A DNA stretch of 64,000 nucleotides. It comes from Microbacterium pseudoresistens (lineage in GTDB: Bacteria > Actinomycetota > Actinomycetes > Actinomycetales > Microbacteriaceae). Shown here piece after piece: positions 18,795-28,644 of the stretch. Below the pieces are notes generated by a model, which saw nothing but the letters and a program-made list of their open reading frames with translations, was not told the DNA's origin and ran no database searches. The DNA is taken from contig NZ_JACCBH010000001.1 of assembly GCF_013409745.1 (NCBI RefSeq), forward strand, positions 2,790,001-2,854,000. The letters are read 5' to 3'. A program made the translations under genes and the position numbers. How positions within the stretch are numbered: the stretch's first letter is position 1; the number at the start of each line of letters is the position of its first letter.

Positions 18795-19262
18795 TCAGGA
18801 GTGGGCGAGAACGGCCTCGGGGTCTCCCCCGGCGATTCCGCCTTCACCCGACACCGCGACGCTCTCCGGCGACAGCAGGAACACCTTGCTCGTCACCCGC
18901 TCGATGCGACCGTACAGCCCCAGCGACAGTCCGCTGGCGAAGTCGATCAGGCGCCGGGCGTCGGCGTCGCTCATCTGCGACAGGTTGATGATGACCGGGA
19001 TCCCCTCGCGGAAGTTCTCGGCGATCAGCTGCGCGTCACGGTACTGCTTGGGGTGCACGGTGAGGATCTCGTTGACGGCGCCGACCGTGGGCTGACGCAC
19101 GGCGGTGGGCCGGCGCAGCGGGGTCACCGGCGCGGCCGGCTTGGCCTCGTCGCGATGCTGCTCGCGCTCACGACGCACGGGGGCGACGGCCTCCTCCTCG
19201 TAGACCTCTTCCTCATCGGCGAGGCCGAGGTAGACCATGGTCTTCTTCAGCGGGTTCCCCAT
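18795..19262 (-). CDS. sepF: Cell division protein SepF
   Basis: 155 residues. The N-terminal membrane-targeting helix [19 protein letters not shown] is followed by an acidic and basic linker and the SepF core ([20 protein letters not shown] and [19 protein letters not shown]). SepF tethers FtsZ to the membrane and is the main FtsZ anchor in actinobacteria, which lack FtsA and ZipA. It lies between yggS and yggT in the ftsZ-proximal group. Confidence 0.96.
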   Translation of the reverse strand: MGNPLKKTMVYLGLADEEEVYEEEAVAPVRREREQHRDEAKPAAPVTPLRRPTAVRQPTVGAVNEILTVHPKQYRDAQLIAENFREGIPVIINLSQMSDADARRLIDFASGLSLGLYGRIERVTSKVFLLSPESVAVSGEGGIAGGDPEAVLAHS

Positions 19263-19301
19263 CTTGTCCTCCGAGCTTTGGGGGTTGATTCTTGTCCGAG
19301 G

Positions 19302-19985
19302 CTAACCCTGTGCAGGGCGCGGACCCGTGATTGCCGAACCGATGCGAAGGTGTGTCGCGCCGGCGGCGATCGCCTCGGCGAAGTCGCCGGTCATGCCCGC
19401 CGAGATCCACCGCGCCTCCGGCGCGACGGTCCGCAGCCGTTCGGCAAGCCCGTGCAGCCGGGCGAAGGACTCTGCGGGATCGGCATTCAACGGCGCGACC
19501 GCCATGATCCCCCGCAGGGCGAGCGTCTCGCATTCGAGCACATGCTCGGCGAGGTGCTCGAGGCCGTCGGGCGCCACGCCGCCGCGGCCGGGATCGTCGG
19601 TGAGGTTCACCTGGAGCAGCACGTCGAGCACATCGTCGTCCACGGCCACGCGGTCGAGGGCGTCGGCGATGCGTTCGCGATCGATCGAGTGCACCGCGGT
19701 CGCGGCACGGCGGATCGCCGCGGCCTTCTTCGTCTGGGCCTGACCGATGAAGTGCCAGCGCATCTCGGCGAGCTCGGTCAGCTCCTGCGTCTTGGCCGAC
19801 AGCTCCTGCTGCCGGTTCTCCCCCACGTCCCGCACTCCCAGCGCATGCAGGTCGCGCACGAGGGATGCCGGATGGAACTTGGTCACCACGATGCGGGTGA
19901 TCGCATCCGCTGAGCGCCCGGCGTGCTGCGCAGCCGCCGCGATCCTCTCGTCGATCGCGGCCAGCCGCGCAGCCAGGTCCGCCAT
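19302..19985 (-). CDS. YggS family pyridoxal phosphate homeostasis protein
   Basis: 227 residues of a single alanine-racemase-type barrel. The PLP lysine is in RIVVTKFHPASLV (near residue 35). Family motifs VGENRQQEL, WHFIGQAQTKK and the C-terminal ISAGMTGDFAEAI and LRIGSAITGPR are visible. The usual HFIGxLQxNK has an Ala and a Lys replacing the usual residues here. The protein buffers PLP levels. It lies 10 bp after the ftsZ stop and is probably co-transcribed. Confidence 0.94.
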   Translation of the reverse strand: MADLAARLAAIDERIAAAAQHAGRSADAITRIVVTKFHPASLVRDLHALGVRDVGENRQQELSAKTQELTELAEMRWHFIGQAQTKKAAAIRRAATAVHSIDRERIADALDRVAVDDDVLDVLLQVNLTDDPGRGGVAPDGLEHLAEHVLECETLALRGIMAVAPLNADPAESFARLHGLAERLRTVAPEARWISAGMTGDFAEAIAAGATHLRIGSAITGPRPAQG

Positions 19986-19995
19986 CCCGCGAGAC

Positions 19996-21156
19996 CTACT
20001 TCAGGAACTCGGGGATGTCGATGTCGTCGTCGCTGAACGCCGGCTCGAATCCCGTGGAGACGACGGGAGCGGGCACGGGAGATGCGGGAGCGGCGGCGTC
20101 CTCGGACGACGCGCGCGCGTCATCGCCGTCGGCGTCGTCATCGCGGCTCGCCACGACATCAGCCGCGGACGGACGCGAGACCACCATCGGGTCGAGCCGC
20201 AGCGAGGGCTCGCCGCCGTCGAAGCCCGCGGCGATGACCGTGACGCGCACCTCGTCGCCGAGGGTGTCGTCGATGACGGTTCCGAAGATGATGTTCGCCT
20301 CCGGGTGGGCGGCCTCCTTGACGAGGTCGGCGGCATCGTGGATCTCGAAGATGCCGAGGTTGGATCCGCCCTGGATCGAGAGCAGCACGCCGTGCGCGCC
20401 CTCGATGGACGCCTCCAGCAGCGGCGACTCGACGGCGAGTTCGGCGGCCTTGATCGCCCGATCCGCTCCGCGCGCGGAGCCGATGCCCATGAGCGCGGAC
20501 CCCGCCCCCTGCATGACCGACTTCACGTCGGCGAAGTCGAGGTTGATGAGACCCGGCGTGGTGATGAGGTCGGTGATGCCCTGCACGCCGGCGAGGAGCA
20601 CCTGATCGGCCGTGGCGAATGCCTCGATCATCGAGATGCCGCGGTCACTGATCTCCAGCAGCCGGTCGTTCGGCACGACGATGAGGGTGTCGACCTCTTC
20701 CTTCAGTTTGGACACGCCCGCCTCGGCCTGGCTCTGCCTGCGTCGCCCCTCGAAGGAGAACGGCTTGGTGACGACACCGATCGTCAGTGCGCCGATGGAT
20801 TTGGCGATGCGTGCGACCACCGGCGCGCCGCCGGTGCCCGTGCCGCCTCCCTCGCCCGCGGTGACGAAGACCATGTCGGCGCCGGTGAGCGCCTGCTCGA
20901 TCTCTTCGGCGTGATCCTCGGCGGCACGACGGCCGACCTCGGGATCGGCGCCCGCCCCGAGACCGCGGGTGAGTTCGCGGCCCACGTCGAGCTTCACATC
21001 GGCATCGCTCATGAGCAGTGCCTGCGCATCGGTGTTCACGGCGATGAACTCGACTCCGCGCAGCCCGAGATCGATCATGCGGTTGACGGCGTTGACGCCA
21101 CCACCGCCGACGCCGACGACCTTGATCACGGCGAGGTAGTTCTGGTTCTGGCTCAT
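19996..21156 (-). CDS. ftsZ: Cell division protein FtsZ
   Basis: 386 residues. The tubulin signature GGGTGTGG is at residues 103-110, the nucleotide-binding start [13 protein letters not shown] is near residue 13, and [11 protein letters not shown] carries the T7 catalytic Asp residues. The linker is about 60 residues of acidic and Ala-rich sequence, and the C-terminal peptide [11 protein letters not shown] is the SepF/FtsW-binding tail. It is the septal ring GTPase. The 183-bp gap upstream contains two inverted repeats and no gene, so ftsZ has its own regulated promoter. Confidence 0.98.
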   Translation of the reverse strand: MSQNQNYLAVIKVVGVGGGGVNAVNRMIDLGLRGVEFIAVNTDAQALLMSDADVKLDVGRELTRGLGAGADPEVGRRAAEDHAEEIEQALTGADMVFVTAGEGGGTGTGGAPVVARIAKSIGALTIGVVTKPFSFEGRRRQSQAEAGVSKLKEEVDTLIVVPNDRLLEISDRGISMIEAFATADQVLLAGVQGITDLITTPGLINLDFADVKSVMQGAGSALMGIGSARGADRAIKAAELAVESPLLEASIEGAHGVLLSIQGGSNLGIFEIHDAADLVKEAAHPEANIIFGTVIDDTLGDEVRVTVIAAGFDGGEPSLRLDPMVVSRPSAADVVASRDDDADGDDARASSEDAAAPASPVPAPVVSTGFEPAFSDDDIDIPEFLK

Positions 21157-21191
21157 CCCGGCCTCCGATTGTCGAGCCTTGAATCGGGAAC

Positions 21192-21217
21192 CTTAAACCT
21201 CAATGAGAAGGTTAAAG
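21192..21217. promoter_or_regulatory. Inverted repeat upstream of ftsZ, probable regulator site
   Basis: CTTAAACCT and AGGTTAAAG (8 of 9 positions complementary) flank an 8-nt spacer, 36-61 nt before the ftsZ start. Similar AACCT/AGGTT-rich elements occur upstream of ftsZ in other actinobacteria. The window also encodes an FtsR-like MerR protein that is a candidate binder (inference). Confidence 0.5.
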
Positions 21218-21236
21218 TATTTCCCGGTATTGCTTT

Positions 21237-21251
21237 CCTTCGAGTCGAAGG
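21237..21251. promoter_or_regulatory. Perfect 15-bp palindrome in the ftsZ promoter region
   Basis: CCTTCGA-G-TCGAAGG is a perfect palindrome about 80 nt upstream of ftsZ, in a stretch of noticeably lower G+C than the flanking genes. Its binder is unknown. Confidence 0.4.
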
Positions 21252-21339
21252 TAAGCCGCGCAGGGTTCTCCGGACGCCAGGACACGCGCGTGTCGGCGTT
21301 AAGAATCCCGGAGACGGCGATGGTCGGCCGCCCCACCCG

Positions 21340-22254
21340 CTAACCGACGGAGACGGCGTCGGGCGCCGACACGTCGTACACGCTCTGGCCGGGGACGGCG
21401 GCCATGAGCTTCTCCAACCGCAGCGCCTTGTCGCCCGAGCGCTCCGCACTGCCCCAGACGACCGACGTGCCCGAGGTCAGCACGAGCGTCACGTCGTCGA
21501 TCGACGATGCTCGCACCACGTCCACCTGGGCCCGCAGCGCTTCGGAGAGCGAGCGCATGACGGTGCCCGCCGCCGTGAAGGCATCCGACGAGGTGCCGCC
21601 CCTGACCTCGATGAGCGCGTACCCCGCGGGACGTTCTTCGGTCGTCGACAGGACGACGCCGGCCCCGTCGACCACGGCGAAACCCGCATTGCTCTCGAGA
21701 ACGCCGACGGGAGTGCGCTCGACGATGCGCACCGTGAGCTCGTGCGGAGGCTTGGCCTCCAGCCCGTAGGTCTCGATGAGCGGGAACTGCACGAGCGCGG
21801 CCTTGACCTCGCTCGAGGAGACGAGCGCAAGGGGCACGCCCTTCTGCGCCTCCAGCGCGGCTTCGACCGCGGCCGGATCGAGGAACTTCGTGCCGACGAC
21901 CGTGATCTTCTCCACGGCGAACAGCGGGCTGTAGGCCGCCGCCGCGCTTCCTGCCACGACGAGCAGCGCGACGCCGATGCCCGCCGCCCAGGCGATGCGG
22001 CGACGGCGCGAGCGCTGGGTGAACCGGCGGATCTCCGCGCGCAGGGTGCGGCGGCGGGCCTTGGCTGCGCGCCACACATCGCGTCCGCTCAGCGGGCGAT
22101 CGGTCTCGGCCGTCACGGCGCTCTCGGGCGCATCGTGCGTCTCGGCCGCGGGTGTCTCTTCTGCCAGAGGCAGGACGGGCCTGCGGGGCTCCGGCGCCTC
22201 CGCCGGCGCGGCCGGACGCTCGGGTGACCTCGGAAACGGAGAGGGCCGGCGCAA
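21340..22254 (-). CDS. ftsQ: Cell division protein FtsQ/DivIB
   Basis: 304 residues with a TTG start 3 bp after the murC stop. A basic, proline-rich cytoplasmic part of about 90 residues precedes one membrane helix (GIGVALLVVAGSAAAAYSPL). Then come the POTRA domain (FAVEKITVVGTKFLDPAAVE) and the FtsQ beta domain (RIVERTPVGVLESNAGFAVV). FtsQ links FtsL/FtsB-type proteins to the divisome outside the membrane. No clear ribosome site precedes the TTG, so translation is likely coupled to murC; the exact start is less certain than the identity. Confidence 0.92.
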   Translation of the reverse strand: MRRPSPFPRSPERPAAPAEAPEPRRPVLPLAEETPAAETHDAPESAVTAETDRPLSGRDVWRAAKARRRTLRAEIRRFTQRSRRRRIAWAAGIGVALLVVAGSAAAAYSPLFAVEKITVVGTKFLDPAAVEAALEAQKGVPLALVSSSEVKAALVQFPLIETYGLEAKPPHELTVRIVERTPVGVLESNAGFAVVDGAGVVLSTTEERPAGYALIEVRGGTSSDAFTAAGTVMRSLSEALRAQVDVVRASSIDDVTLVLTSGTSVVWGSAERSGDKALRLEKLMAAVPGQSVYDVSAPDAVSVG

Positions 22255-22257
22255 GGA

Positions 22258-23658
22258 TCAGACCCCGGAGGTGCGTCGCAGGGCGTCGAGCACCTGCGGA
22301 ATGATCTGGTACACGTCGCCGCAGCCGAGGGTCACCACGACGTCGCCGTCGCGAACGACCGACGCCGTGTAGTCGGCGGCCTGCTGCCAGTCGGCCACGA
22401 AGTGCACGCGCCCCTGGTCGGCGAATGCGCCGCTCACGAGCTCGCCGGTGACGCCGGGCACCGGATCCTCCCTGGCCCCGTAGACGTCGAGCATGACGGT
22501 GTGATCGGCGAGGCTCTCCAGCACGTCGGCGAACTCGCGATACATGTGCTGGGTGCGCGAGTAGGTGTGCGGCTGCTGGATGGCGATCACCCGCCCCTCC
22601 CCCGCGATCGTGCGCATCGCCTCGAGTGCGGCACGCACCTCCGTGGGGTGGTGCGAGTAATCGTCGTACACGCGCACGCCGCGCTCGGCGCCGTGCAGCT
22701 CGAGGCGACGCACCGTGCCCGCGAAGAGCTCCATCGCCCGCGCGGCGTCGGTGAGCGGATACCCCAGCACTCGCAGCACGGCCACGGCACCGGCGGCGTT
22801 GATCACGTTGTGCACACCGGGCACGGACAGCCGCATCCGCACGCTCTCCGCGCCGTGCGTGAGAGTGGCTGCGACGGCCCCCTCCGTCGTGACGTCGGAG
22901 ATGCGCACATCCGCGGCGTCGGCGAATCCGAAGGTGAGCACCTGCGGATGGGTGACGCCGGCCCGCACGCGCTGCGCGCCCGGATCGTCGCTGGAGATCA
23001 CGACCGCCTCGTCCGCCTCGTTCGCGAACCGGATGAATGCGTCGTGGAACGCCTCCTCCGAGCCGAAGAAGTCCAGGTGGTCCGGGTCGACGTTGGTGAT
23101 GACCGCGATCGACGTGTCGTACAGCAGGAAGGTCCCGTCGGACTCGTCCGCCTCGATCACGAAGAGGTCGTCGGCGCCCGAACCGCTCGACAGCCCCAGC
23201 TGCTCGATCACTCCGCCGTTGACGAAGCTGGGGTCGGCGCCCAGCGCCTGCAGCGCCGTGACGATCATGCCCGTCGAGCTCGTCTTGCCGTGCGCCCCCG
23301 CCACGGAGACGAGGCGGTGACCGCGGATGAGCCAGTGCAGCGCCTGCGAGCGATGGATGACATGCAGCCCGCGCTCCTTCGCCGTGACGAACTCGGGGTT
23401 CTCCGGCCAGATCGCGCCGGTGTGCACGACGGTGTCGGCATCGCCGAGGTGAGCGGCGTCGTGACCGACGTGCACGGTGGCGCCGAGCGCGGCGAGCGCG
23501 CGCAGATTGTCGCTGTCGGCGCGGTCGCTGCCCGACACGCGGATGCCCGCATCGAGGAACATGCGCGCGAGGCCACTCATCCCCGATCCGCCGACGCCGA
23601 TGAAGTGAGCGGAGCGGATCTCGTCGGGGATCGGCAGGGAGAGGTCGGGTCTGATCAT
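22258..23658 (-). CDS. murC: UDP-N-acetylmuramate-L-alanine ligase
   Basis: 466 residues. It adds L-Ala to UDP-MurNAc in the cytoplasm. Visible are the N-terminal Rossmann motif [17 protein letters not shown], the ATP-binding [13 protein letters not shown], the central [12 protein letters not shown], and the ligase C-domain with [24 protein letters not shown] hexamer lies 9 nt before the ATG, so murC-ftsQ may have a promoter of its own within the cluster. The 52-bp gap after murG supports this. Confidence 0.97.
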   Translation of the reverse strand: MIRPDLSLPIPDEIRSAHFIGVGGSGMSGLARMFLDAGIRVSGSDRADSDNLRALAALGATVHVGHDAAHLGDADTVVHTGAIWPENPEFVTAKERGLHVIHRSQALHWLIRGHRLVSVAGAHGKTSSTGMIVTALQALGADPSFVNGGVIEQLGLSSGSGADDLFVIEADESDGTFLLYDTSIAVITNVDPDHLDFFGSEEAFHDAFIRFANEADEAVVISSDDPGAQRVRAGVTHPQVLTFGFADAADVRISDVTTEGAVAATLTHGAESVRMRLSVPGVHNVINAAGAVAVLRVLGYPLTDAARAMELFAGTVRRLELHGAERGVRVYDDYSHHPTEVRAALEAMRTIAGEGRVIAIQQPHTYSRTQHMYREFADVLESLADHTVMLDVYGAREDPVPGVTGELVSGAFADQGRVHFVADWQQAADYTASVVRDGDVVVTLGCGDVYQIIPQVLDALRRTSGV

Positions 23659-23667
23659 GGCCTCATC

Positions 23668-23673
23668 ATCCTA
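23668..23673 (-). promoter_or_regulatory. Possible -10 hexamer (TAGGAT) of murC-ftsQ
   Basis: TAGGAT on the minus strand lies 9 nt before the murC ATG in the only sizeable gap between murF and ftsQ. The spacing is slightly longer than at the other leaderless sites in the window. Confidence 0.35.
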
Positions 23674-23710
23674 AATCGCAACACCGGCGGAGCCGGCCGC
23701 GCATCGCCGT

Positions 23711-24787
23711 TCAGGATCGACCGAGCGCGCGGTCGACGAGCGCGATGAGATCCTCGGTCCCGGTGCGCGAACCCACGTTCTCGGCAGCCCTGGTCATGGC
23801 CGCACGGCGCTCTTCGTCACCGAGCAGCGGGATGACCTCGGAGCGCACGCGGTCCGGGGTGAACGCGGCGTCGTCGATGATGACGGCGGCGCCGGCGCGC
23901 ACGGCCGAGTCGGCGTTGAGCCGCTGCTCTCCATTGCCCACGGCGTACGGCACGTAGACGGCAGGGATGCCCAGTGCACTGATCTCGCTGACCGTGGCGG
24001 ACCCGGCGCGCGAGACGATGAGGTCCGCGAGTGCGAAGGCCAGGTCCATCCGGTCGATGTAGCGGCGCAGCGCGTAGCCCTCCGCGGCGGGATCCTCCTG
24101 CGTGGAGCGCTCCCCCGTGACATGCAGCAGCTGCCAGCCGGCCTCCCGCACGTCCTGCCACGATCCGGCGAACGCCTCGTTGAGCCGCTGGGCGCCGAGA
24201 GACCCGCCGAAGACGAGCAGCACGGGGCGCTTCGGATCCAGGCCGAACTCCGCCGCAGCCTCTTCGCGCAGTGCCGCGCGGTCGAGGTCGACGATCTCGC
24301 GCCGCAGCGGCATGCCCACGACCTCGCCTCCGCGCAGCGGCGTGCCGGCGAACGCGACGCCGACGCCCGCGGCGCGCCGTGCGCCCAGCACATTGGCCAG
24401 GCCAGGGCGTGCGTTGGCCTCGTGCACGACGAAGGGCACGCCCTCGCGTCGCGCCGCGACGTACGCCGGAGCGGATGCGTACCCGCCGAACCCAACGACG
24501 ACGTCCACAGCGTGCTCGCGGATGTATCCGCGCACCTGAGCGATCGCGCGCCGGAATCGCGCGGGGAAGGCGAGGGCCGCGCCGTCCGGGCGCCGCGGGA
24601 AGGGAACCTTGTCGACGATCAGCAGCTCGTATCCTCGCTCGGGCACGAGACGGGACTCCAGCCCCTCGCGCGTGCCGAGCACGAGCACCCGCGCCGATTC
24701 CTCACGGGCGAGGATGCCGTCGGCCACGGCGAGCAGCGGATTGACATGGCCGGCGGTCCCGCCGCCGGCCAGCAGATAGGTGGTCAC
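23711..24787 (-). CDS. murG: Lipid II synthase (MurG glycosyltransferase)
   Basis: 358 residues. It transfers GlcNAc to lipid I on the inner membrane face. MTTYLLAGGGTAGHVNPLL is the acceptor-side G loop, FGGSLGAQRLNEAF is the second G loop, and VSRAGSATVSEISALGIPAV carries the UDP-GlcNAc-binding region. The ATG overlaps the ftsW stop by 4 bp. Confidence 0.97.
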   Translation of the reverse strand: MTTYLLAGGGTAGHVNPLLAVADGILAREESARVLVLGTREGLESRLVPERGYELLIVDKVPFPRRPDGAALAFPARFRRAIAQVRGYIREHAVDVVVGFGGYASAPAYVAARREGVPFVVHEANARPGLANVLGARRAAGVGVAFAGTPLRGGEVVGMPLRREIVDLDRAALREEAAAEFGLDPKRPVLLVFGGSLGAQRLNEAFAGSWQDVREAGWQLLHVTGERSTQEDPAAEGYALRRYIDRMDLAFALADLIVSRAGSATVSEISALGIPAVYVPYAVGNGEQRLNADSAVRAGAAVIIDDAAFTPDRVRSEVIPLLGDEERRAAMTRAAENVGSRTGTEDLIALVDRALGRS

Positions 24788-26019
24788 CGAGCGACCCTAC
24801 CCCGCATGGTCGCTGGAGTCTGCACTCCCGGGGCCGGAAGGGTGCGCGCGAAGGCGAGCAGCACGCCGCACGCCAGCAGCACCGAGACGAGCGAGGTGCC
24901 GCCCTGCGACATGAACGGCAGGGGCACGCCCAGCACGGGGAAGACCCGCAGCACCACGCCGACGTTGATGAGGGCCTGTCCGATGATCCACACCACGATG
25001 GCGCCGGAGACGATCCGCACGAAGGGGTCGTTCGTCTTGCGGATCACGTGGAAGGCGCCGACGGCGAGCAGCGCGAACAGGGCGAGCACGACCGCGCAGC
25101 CGATGAGGCCGAGCTCTTCGCCGACGATCGCGAAGATGTAGTCGTTGGACGCGGCGGGCAGCCAGCCGTACTTCTCGCGCGAGTTGCCCAGACCAAGGCC
25201 GAAGACTCCCCCCGATGCCATGCCCCACACCGCGTGCAGCTGCTGCCAGCATCCGCCCGCCGCGTAGTAGCAGTCGACGTTGTCGCGGTCGAACAGGCTC
25301 GCGACCTGACTCATCCGTCGTTCGCTGGTGAGCACGAGTACGCCCACCGCGATCACCGAGAGGATCAACGGCAGGATGAAGATCCGCAGCCGCACGCCCG
25401 AGAAGAACAGGGCGCCGAGCACCACCAGGAACAGGATCATGGCCGTGCCGAGGTCGTGGCCCGCCATGACGGTGGCGATCACGAGCGCGGTGACCGGCAC
25501 GAGCGGGATGAACACGTGCTTCCACAGCCGCAGCAGCTTCTCCTTGCGCGACAGGATGATGCCCGCCCACAGGGCCAGCGACAGCTTGAGGAACTCGGAG
25601 GGCTGGATGTTCTGCCCCGCGATGAGGATCCAGTTGCGGTTTCCGTCGTTCTCGACCCCGAGGGGGGTGAACACGAGCAGCTGGAAGACCGTGGTGACGA
25701 TGAGCGCGGGCCAGGCGATCTTCTTCCAGAACCCCAGCGGGAACCGGCTGATGATGAACATCGCCGGCACCCCCACCAGCGCGAACATGCCCTGGCGGAG
25801 CACCGTGTCGTAGGGGCCTTCGCCATTCGCCGCGGCGGTCGCGCTGGTCGCCGAGAGGACCATGACCAGGCCGAACACCGTCAGCAGCAGCGCGGTGGAG
25901 GCGATGAGGAGGAACTCCGATGGGACCGGAGCGAAGATCTTGCCGAGCCGGACGCGCGCCGCGAGTCCCCGGGCGTCGTCGCGGTCAGCGCTCGTCCCGG
26001 GGCGGGCCACCTGCGTCAT
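24784..26019 (-). CDS. ftsW: Septal peptidoglycan polymerase FtsW (SEDS family)
   Basis: 411 residues with about ten membrane helices. Conserved SEDS features are visible: NWILIAGQNIQPSEFLKL, the loop with AGHDLGTAMI, and the C-terminal PFMSQGGTSLVSVLLACG. The large extracytoplasmic loop contains CYYAAGGCWQQ with two cysteines that could form a disulfide. FtsW polymerises lipid II with its PBP partner (PbpB here). Its start lies inside the end of murD (35-bp overlap), and its end overlaps murG by 4 bp. Confidence 0.96.
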   Translation of the reverse strand: MTQVARPGTSADRDDARGLAARVRLGKIFAPVPSEFLLIASTALLLTVFGLVMVLSATSATAAANGEGPYDTVLRQGMFALVGVPAMFIISRFPLGFWKKIAWPALIVTTVFQLLVFTPLGVENDGNRNWILIAGQNIQPSEFLKLSLALWAGIILSRKEKLLRLWKHVFIPLVPVTALVIATVMAGHDLGTAMILFLVVLGALFFSGVRLRIFILPLILSVIAVGVLVLTSERRMSQVASLFDRDNVDCYYAAGGCWQQLHAVWGMASGGVFGLGLGNSREKYGWLPAASNDYIFAIVGEELGLIGCAVVLALFALLAVGAFHVIRKTNDPFVRIVSGAIVVWIIGQALINVGVVLRVFPVLGVPLPFMSQGGTSLVSVLLACGVLLAFARTLPAPGVQTPATMRGRVAR

Positions 26020-27538
26020 GCGCGCTCCCCCGGCTCATCCACTCCCGCACCGCTTCGGCGAAGCGGCGGCCACGATCCTCGTACGAGGAGAACTGGTCGA
26101 AGGATGCGGCGGCGGGTGCCAGCAGCACGGTGTCGCCGTCTTCCGCGATCCCCGCCGCGATCTCCACGACGCGGGTCATGACATCTTCAGTGTCGCCGGG
26201 GACGACCTCCACGACGGTCACCGCGGGCGCGTGTCGCCGGAACGCCGCGACGACGGGCTCCCGATCCACGCCGATCACGACCGCGGCGTGCGCCGTCGCT
26301 CCGGCGCCGCCGACGAGCTCCGACACGTCGACGCCCTTCAGATCTCCGCCGACGATCCACACCGCGCCCGGGAAGGCGCGCAGCGACGACTCCGCCGCGT
26401 GGGGGTTGGTGGCCTTCGAGTCGTCGATCCAGGTCACCCCCGCGGCCTGCGCAACGACCTCGATCCGGTGCGGGTCGAGGCGGAACCCCTCCAACGCACG
26501 GCGGATCGCCTCGGGCTCGACGCCGAGCGAGCGCGCGATCGCGGCGGCCGCCAGCACGTTCTGCACCATGTGCGGCGCCGACAGCCCCCGGCCGGCCAGG
26601 GCCTCGATCGTGGTGATCTCGAGCGCCGAGGTGCGGCGCTCCTCGAGGAAGGCGCGATCGACGACGAAGCCGTCGACGACCCCGAGATCGCTGGGTCCTG
26701 GCACCCCCAGGTCGAATCCGATCGCGCGGGCGCCCTCGGTCACGTCGGCGTCCTCGACCATGCGGCGAGTGGCGACGTCGGCCTTGTTGTACACGCAGGC
26801 GGTGGTCGTGTTGCGGTAGACCACGGCCTTCGCGGCGCGATAGGCCTCGGCGCTGCCGTGCCACACGAGGTGATCGTCGGCGAGATTGAGGCAGACCGAC
26901 GCGTGCGGCACGGGCTGCCCGGCCGGGGCGCTGAGCCCGAGATACCACAGCTGATGGCTGGAGAGCTCGACGACGAGCGCGTCGAACCCGCCCGGATCGC
27001 GCACGGCGTCGAGCACGGGCACGCCGATGTTGCCGCACGGGGCGGCGCGAAGCCCGCCTTCGACGAGCATGGTCGCGGTCATCCGCGTGGTCGTCGTCTT
27101 GCCGTTGGTCCCCGTGATGAGCGCCCAGTCGGCGGGGGTGCCGTCAGCTCGCAGCACCTTGTCGCGCACGCGCCAGGCGAACTCCACATCGCCCCAGAGC
27201 GCCACCCCGCGCTCCTGGGTCCACCGGATGAGCGGGTGCGAGGGCGCGAACCCCGGTGAGGCGATGACGAGCTGGGGATCGAAGGCGACCAGCTCATCCG
27301 GCACCTCGGCGAGAGGGCCGAGGTGCAGTCGCGCCCCGATCACCGGGATCAGGCGTTCGTGGTCCGCGCTCGCCGCCTCGGACACCACGAGCACGTCGGC
27401 GCCGAGCTCGGCGAGCGTGTCGGCGACGGAGAAGCCCGTGGCCGACAGCCCCAGCACGGCGACGCGCAGACCCGACCAGTCCGCATGCCAGCTGGTCAGC
27501 GCGTCGAGGTCGATCGAAGAGGAACCGCCGGCCGTCAT
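25985..27538 (-). CDS. murD: UDP-N-acetylmuramoyl-L-alanine-D-glutamate ligase
   Basis: 517 residues, slightly longer than usual because of N- and C-terminal extensions. Motifs: VAVLGLSATGFSVADTLAEL (UDP-binding fold), WALITGTNGKTTTTRMTAT (ATP site), SSHQLWYLG, and the C-domain DDSKATNPHAAESSLRAF with the conserved NPH. The ATG at 27538 overlaps the mraY stop by 4 bp; the longer upstream frame is mraY in another frame. Its 3' end overlaps ftsW by 35 bp, an unusually long overlap for this cluster. Confidence 0.96.
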   Translation of the reverse strand: MTAGGSSSIDLDALTSWHADWSGLRVAVLGLSATGFSVADTLAELGADVLVVSEAASADHERLIPVIGARLHLGPLAEVPDELVAFDPQLVIASPGFAPSHPLIRWTQERGVALWGDVEFAWRVRDKVLRADGTPADWALITGTNGKTTTTRMTATMLVEGGLRAAPCGNIGVPVLDAVRDPGGFDALVVELSSHQLWYLGLSAPAGQPVPHASVCLNLADDHLVWHGSAEAYRAAKAVVYRNTTTACVYNKADVATRRMVEDADVTEGARAIGFDLGVPGPSDLGVVDGFVVDRAFLEERRTSALEITTIEALAGRGLSAPHMVQNVLAAAAIARSLGVEPEAIRRALEGFRLDPHRIEVVAQAAGVTWIDDSKATNPHAAESSLRAFPGAVWIVGGDLKGVDVSELVGGAGATAHAAVVIGVDREPVVAAFRRHAPAVTVVEVVPGDTEDVMTRVVEIAAGIAEDGDTVLLAPAAASFDQFSSYEDRGRRFAEAVREWMSRGSAHDAGGPPRDER

Positions 27539-28644
27539 GACCGGGTGAGCCATTCGACGTAGAACAAGCCCACGGCCGAGACGGCGAGGAGTCCGGAGAT
27601 GATCCACATCCGCACGACGATCGTCGCCTCGGGCCATCCCCGCATCTCGAGGTGATGGTGGAACGGGCTCTGCAGGAAGAGCCGCTTGCCGCGGGTGAGC
27701 TTGAAGTAGGTGAGCTGCACGATGACCGATCCGGGGGCGATGACGAAGACGCCGGCGAGCAGCGGCAGCAGCAGCTCCGCCCGGGTGAGGATCGCCATCG
27801 CCGCGATCACCCCGCCGATCGCCATCGATCCGACATCTCCCATGAACACCTTCGCCTTGGGCGCGTTCCACCACAGGAAGCCGATGAGGGCGCCGACGAA
27901 CGAGGCCGACACGACGGCCAGATCGAAGGGATTGGCCACGTCGTAGCAGCCGTCCTGCACCGAGGACTCCAGCGCCGCGGCCACGCACGACTGCTTGAAC
28001 TGCCAGAACGAGATGAGGCTGTACGCGCCGATCACGAAGACGCCCGCACCCGCCGCGAGCCCGTCGAGGCCGTCGGTGAGGTTGACGGCGTTCGACGAGG
28101 CGACGCCGATGAGCGAGAGCCAGGCGAGGTACAGCAACCAGCCCACGATCGGGCCGAGGGCGAACAGCCACAGCGCCGGGATGTCGCGGAACAGCGAGAT
28201 GAACTCGCTCGCAGGCGCCTTGCCGTAGCCGTTCGTCGTCGTGAGCGCCACGATCCCGAAGGGGAGCACGACGAGCAGCTGGCCGACGATCTTCCGCCAG
28301 CCCGACAGGCCGCCGCTGCGCTGGCTGCGCACCTTCATGTAGTCGTCGATGAATCCGACCGCGCCGAATCCGACCATGAGCCACAGCACGAGAAGGCCGG
28401 AGGCGGTCGGATAGCTGCCGCCGGTGAACGTGCCGATCCCGTATCCGACGAGCGAGCCCGCGATGAAGATCGTCCCGCCCATGCTGGGCGTGCCGCGCTT
28501 GGTCTCGTGGCTCGGGTTCTCGATCGCCTCGGGAGTGCGGATCACCTGCCCCCAGCCCCACTTCCGGAACAGGCGCAGGAACACCGGCGTCAGGAAGAGG
28601 GTGAAGGCCAGCGATATCGCGGCAGCCGTTAGCAGGGACCTCAC
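27535..28644 (-). CDS. mraY: Phospho-MurNAc-pentapeptide transferase
   Basis: 369 residues, ten membrane helices. It makes lipid I from UDP-MurNAc-pentapeptide and undecaprenyl phosphate. The signatures GFIDDYMKVRSQRS (first Asp pair), NAVNLTDGLDGLA and FMGDVGSMAIGGVI are all present, and FHHHLEMRGW is near the C-terminus. GTG start overlapping the murF stop (GTGA). Confidence 0.97.
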   Translation of the reverse strand: MRSLLTAAAISLAFTLFLTPVFLRLFRKWGWGQVIRTPEAIENPSHETKRGTPSMGGTIFIAGSLVGYGIGTFTGGSYPTASGLLVLWLMVGFGAVGFIDDYMKVRSQRSGGLSGWRKIVGQLLVVLPFGIVALTTTNGYGKAPASEFISLFRDIPALWLFALGPIVGWLLYLAWLSLIGVASSNAVNLTDGLDGLAAGAGVFVIGAYSLISFWQFKQSCVAAALESSVQDGCYDVANPFDLAVVSASFVGALIGFLWWNAPKAKVFMGDVGSMAIGGVIAAMAILTRAELLLPLLAGVFVIAPGSVIVQLTYFKLTRGKRLFLQSPFHHHLEMRGWPEATIVVRMWIISGLLAVSAVGLFYVEWLTRS

